Assembly (NCBI GenBank): GCA_003819975.1
Contig: RPPU01000254.1
Coordinates: 1-6,679, forward strand
DNA: 6,679 nucleotides
Direction of reading: 5' to 3'
Source of the DNA: Desulfobacteraceae bacterium
GTDB taxonomy: Bacteria > Desulfobacterota > DSM-4660 > Desulfatiglandales > HGW-15
In this document: positions 5,521 through 6,679 of the stretch, piece after piece
Position numbering within the stretch: position 1 is the stretch's first letter
How the letters are laid out: each line of letters opens with the position of its first letter
Made by a program: the position numbers and the translations under genes
Notes under the pieces: model-generated
Told to the model about the DNA's origin: nothing
Databases searched by the model: none
What the model saw: only the letters and a program-made list of their open reading frames with translations

Positions 5521-6051
5521 ATGAGTAAAGAACAAGCATTGGAAAAGGCAAAGAAGGTAAAATTCGTTATCCTCGATATCCACGGAGTCCTGACGGATAA
5601 CACGTTATATTATACACAGGAAGGAATAAAATCAGAGGCGTTTTCTTTGCACGACCGCCTGGGCATTAAAGCCCTGACCGACTCGGGCATCGGTGTTTCC
5701 TTTCTAACCACCAAGTTATCCCGCGCCGATGAACAGATGAGCAAAATTTACGGCATTCCTACGGAAAATCTCTGGGGCCAGGGCGCCAAAATGGCGCGGG
5801 TGGATGAATTTGAAAAGGCAACGGGTTATAAAGACGAGGATATTTGTTATGTAGGCGACGAAATGATCGACTTGGCGGTTATGAAGCGTGCCGGGTTCTC
5901 CGCTGCCCCGGCCGACGGCTCCCTGGAAGCCAGAACGGTTGCCGACCATGTAACCGCCGCGGGCGGCGGCAAAGGCGTGGTGCGGGAGCTGGCCCAGTTT
6001 ATTCTGGAAGCCCAGGGCAAGTGGAATCGCTTTGCCGAGCAATATAAATAA
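5521..6051 (+). CDS. ppcD: KdsC-like HAD protein 2, phenylphosphate carboxylase delta subunit PpcD-like
   Basis: This 176-residue HAD/KdsC-type protein matches the 18-kDa delta subunit of phenylphosphate carboxylase in size and context. Motif I is LDIHGVLTDN with nucleophile Asp19 and His21 in place of the acid/base Asp. Motif II is SFLTTK (Thr63), Lys90 can be the motif III lysine, and motif IV GDEMID keeps Asp113 and Asp117. The tail GGGKGVVRELAQFILEAQGK matches the KdsC C-terminus. The expected role is to act on the phosphoryl group of phenylphosphate so that phenolate is delivered to the UbiD subunits. The start has a modest site (AAAGGGG, 5507-5513) 7 nt upstream, and the gene lies 12 nt after HAD 1 and 18 nt before UbiD 2, so it is co-transcribed. 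Because two HADs exist, the ppcD symbol is given to this better conserved copy with caution. Confidence 0.78.
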   Translation: MSKEQALEKAKKVKFVILDIHGVLTDNTLYYTQEGIKSEAFSLHDRLGIKALTDSGIGVSFLTTKLSRADEQMSKIYGIPTENLWGQGAKMARVDEFEKATGYKDEDICYVGDEMIDLAVMKRAGFSAAPADGSLEARTVADHVTAAGGGKGVVRELAQFILEAQGKWNRFAEQYK

Positions 6052-6069
6052 TTCAGATGGAGGGAACAA

Positions 6070-6679
6070 ATGGCATACAAGTATTACAAGGATAACAGAG
6101 CATACATAAAGGCGCTGCTGGAAACGGGTGATGCCGTATTGGTAAATGAGGAAGTGGATTGGGACCTCGAACTGGGAGCGATCGTACGGAGGACCTGCGA
6201 AAAAAAAGGTCCGGCTGCCTATTTCAAGAATATAAAGGAGTACCCCGGTTTTGAGGCCATCGGGGCGCCCATCGCCACCTACCGAAGGCTGGCAATCGCT
6301 TTCGGCCTTGACCCGAATACACGCATACCGGATATCGCCGCTGAATATCTTAGAAGAACCAAAGCGGCGAAAGTCTTTCCGCCCAAAGTGATCCGGGATG
6401 CGCCTTGCCAGGAGGTAATCCTTCAGGGCGATGATGCGAATATTATGAATCTCCCCGCACCTATGGTCCATGACGGCGACGGCGGTAGGTACATCGGGAC
6501 CTGGCATTTTGTTGTAGCCAAAGATCTGGACACGCCTACGATTAACTGGGGCATGTACCGTCAGATGCTTTTTGACGAAAAAACCATGGTTGGCCCGGTT
6601 CTGCCCTTCTCGGACATGGGCAAGATGTTTTACAATAAATATGCTCCCAAAAACATTCCCATGCCATTTGCAACGGTCA
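6070..6679 (+). CDS. Second UbiD-family phenylphosphate carboxylase subunit (C-terminus beyond window)
   Basis: An ATG at 6070 with GGAGGG at 6059-6064 opens a frame running off the right edge: 203 codons of an expected ~470-490. It is paralogous to the upstream UbiD protein, sharing EVDWDLE near the start and DGGRY (137-141), but is clearly diverged. The prFMN/metal motif is TINWGMYRQ with Asn159 and Arg164 in the N-x4-R arrangement of Fdc1. The position of the usual metal-binding histidine (R+18) is Asp182. The Glu-x4-Glu catalytic segment lies outside the window, so activity cannot be judged. Two different UbiD-like subunits, alpha and beta, are a known property of phenylphosphate carboxylase, and this arrangement fits. 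It is the fourth gene of the plus-strand operon. Confidence 0.85.
   Translation, partial: MAYKYYKDNRAYIKALLETGDAVLVNEEVDWDLELGAIVRRTCEKKGPAAYFKNIKEYPGFEAIGAPIATYRRLAIAFGLDPNTRIPDIAAEYLRRTKAAKVFPPKVIRDAPCQEVILQGDDANIMNLPAPMVHDGDGGRYIGTWHFVVAKDLDTPTINWGMYRQMLFDEKTMVGPVLPFSDMGKMFYNKYAPKNIPMPFATV

Noticed and set aside
5716..6507. 263-codon open frame on the minus strand across HAD 2 and UbiD 2
   Set aside because: It lies antisense to two genes with clear family motifs and good ribosome sites, and its translation shows no recognisable domain; it is a shadow frame.

Overview
This window carries the first two steps of strictly anaerobic phenol degradation, laid out as two divergent gene blocks around a 980-bp AT-rich non-coding region. 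On the minus strand lie ppsA (complete) and ppsB (cut by the left window edge), encoding the swivelling-histidine and ATP-grasp subunits of phenylphosphate synthase. On the plus strand lie a complete UbiD-family (de)carboxylase, two adjacent KdsC-like HAD-family proteins, and a second UbiD-family protein cut by the right window edge. These fit the alpha/beta (UbiD) and delta (HAD) subunits of phenylphosphate carboxylase. The expected chemistry is phenol + ATP -> phenylphosphate + AMP + Pi, then phenylphosphate + CO2 -> 4-hydroxybenzoate + Pi, feeding 4-hydroxybenzoyl-CoA and benzoyl-CoA metabolism.

The organism is probably a Gram-negative obligate anaerobe. Intermediate GC coding sequence, purine-rich Shine-Dalgarno sites and the gene set would suit a sulfate-reducing, iron-reducing or syntrophic member of the Desulfobacterota (relatives of Syntrophorhabdus, Desulfatiglans or Geobacter), but that placement is inference. 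No separate small gamma subunit gene (ppcC) or CBS-domain ppsC gene is seen in the window. Either could lie outside it.

Layout: 1-624 ppsB (minus, partial); 625-697 intercistronic gap with a 12-bp GC-rich hairpin; 698-2542 ppsA (minus); 2543-3522 non-coding; 3523-4938 UbiD 1; 4951-5508 HAD 1; 5521-6051 HAD 2; 6070-6679 UbiD 2 (partial). The four plus-strand genes have gaps of 12, 12 and 18 nt and are almost certainly one operon.

The non-coding centre is the least ordinary part. It holds a 236-bp AT-rich segment bounded by 33-bp perfect inverted repeats, resembling a MITE. Both outer ends carry an outward-facing TTGACA. Towards ppsA it also holds a 10-bp GC-rich inverted repeat, a long imperfect inverted repeat, and a GC-richer leader that can fold into a bulged hairpin and contains a perfect but orphan Shine-Dalgarno sequence. 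In the proteins, both HADs have the catalytic DxD changed to DxH and the first HAD has lost further motif residues. Both UbiD proteins appear to lack the usual metal-binding histidine.
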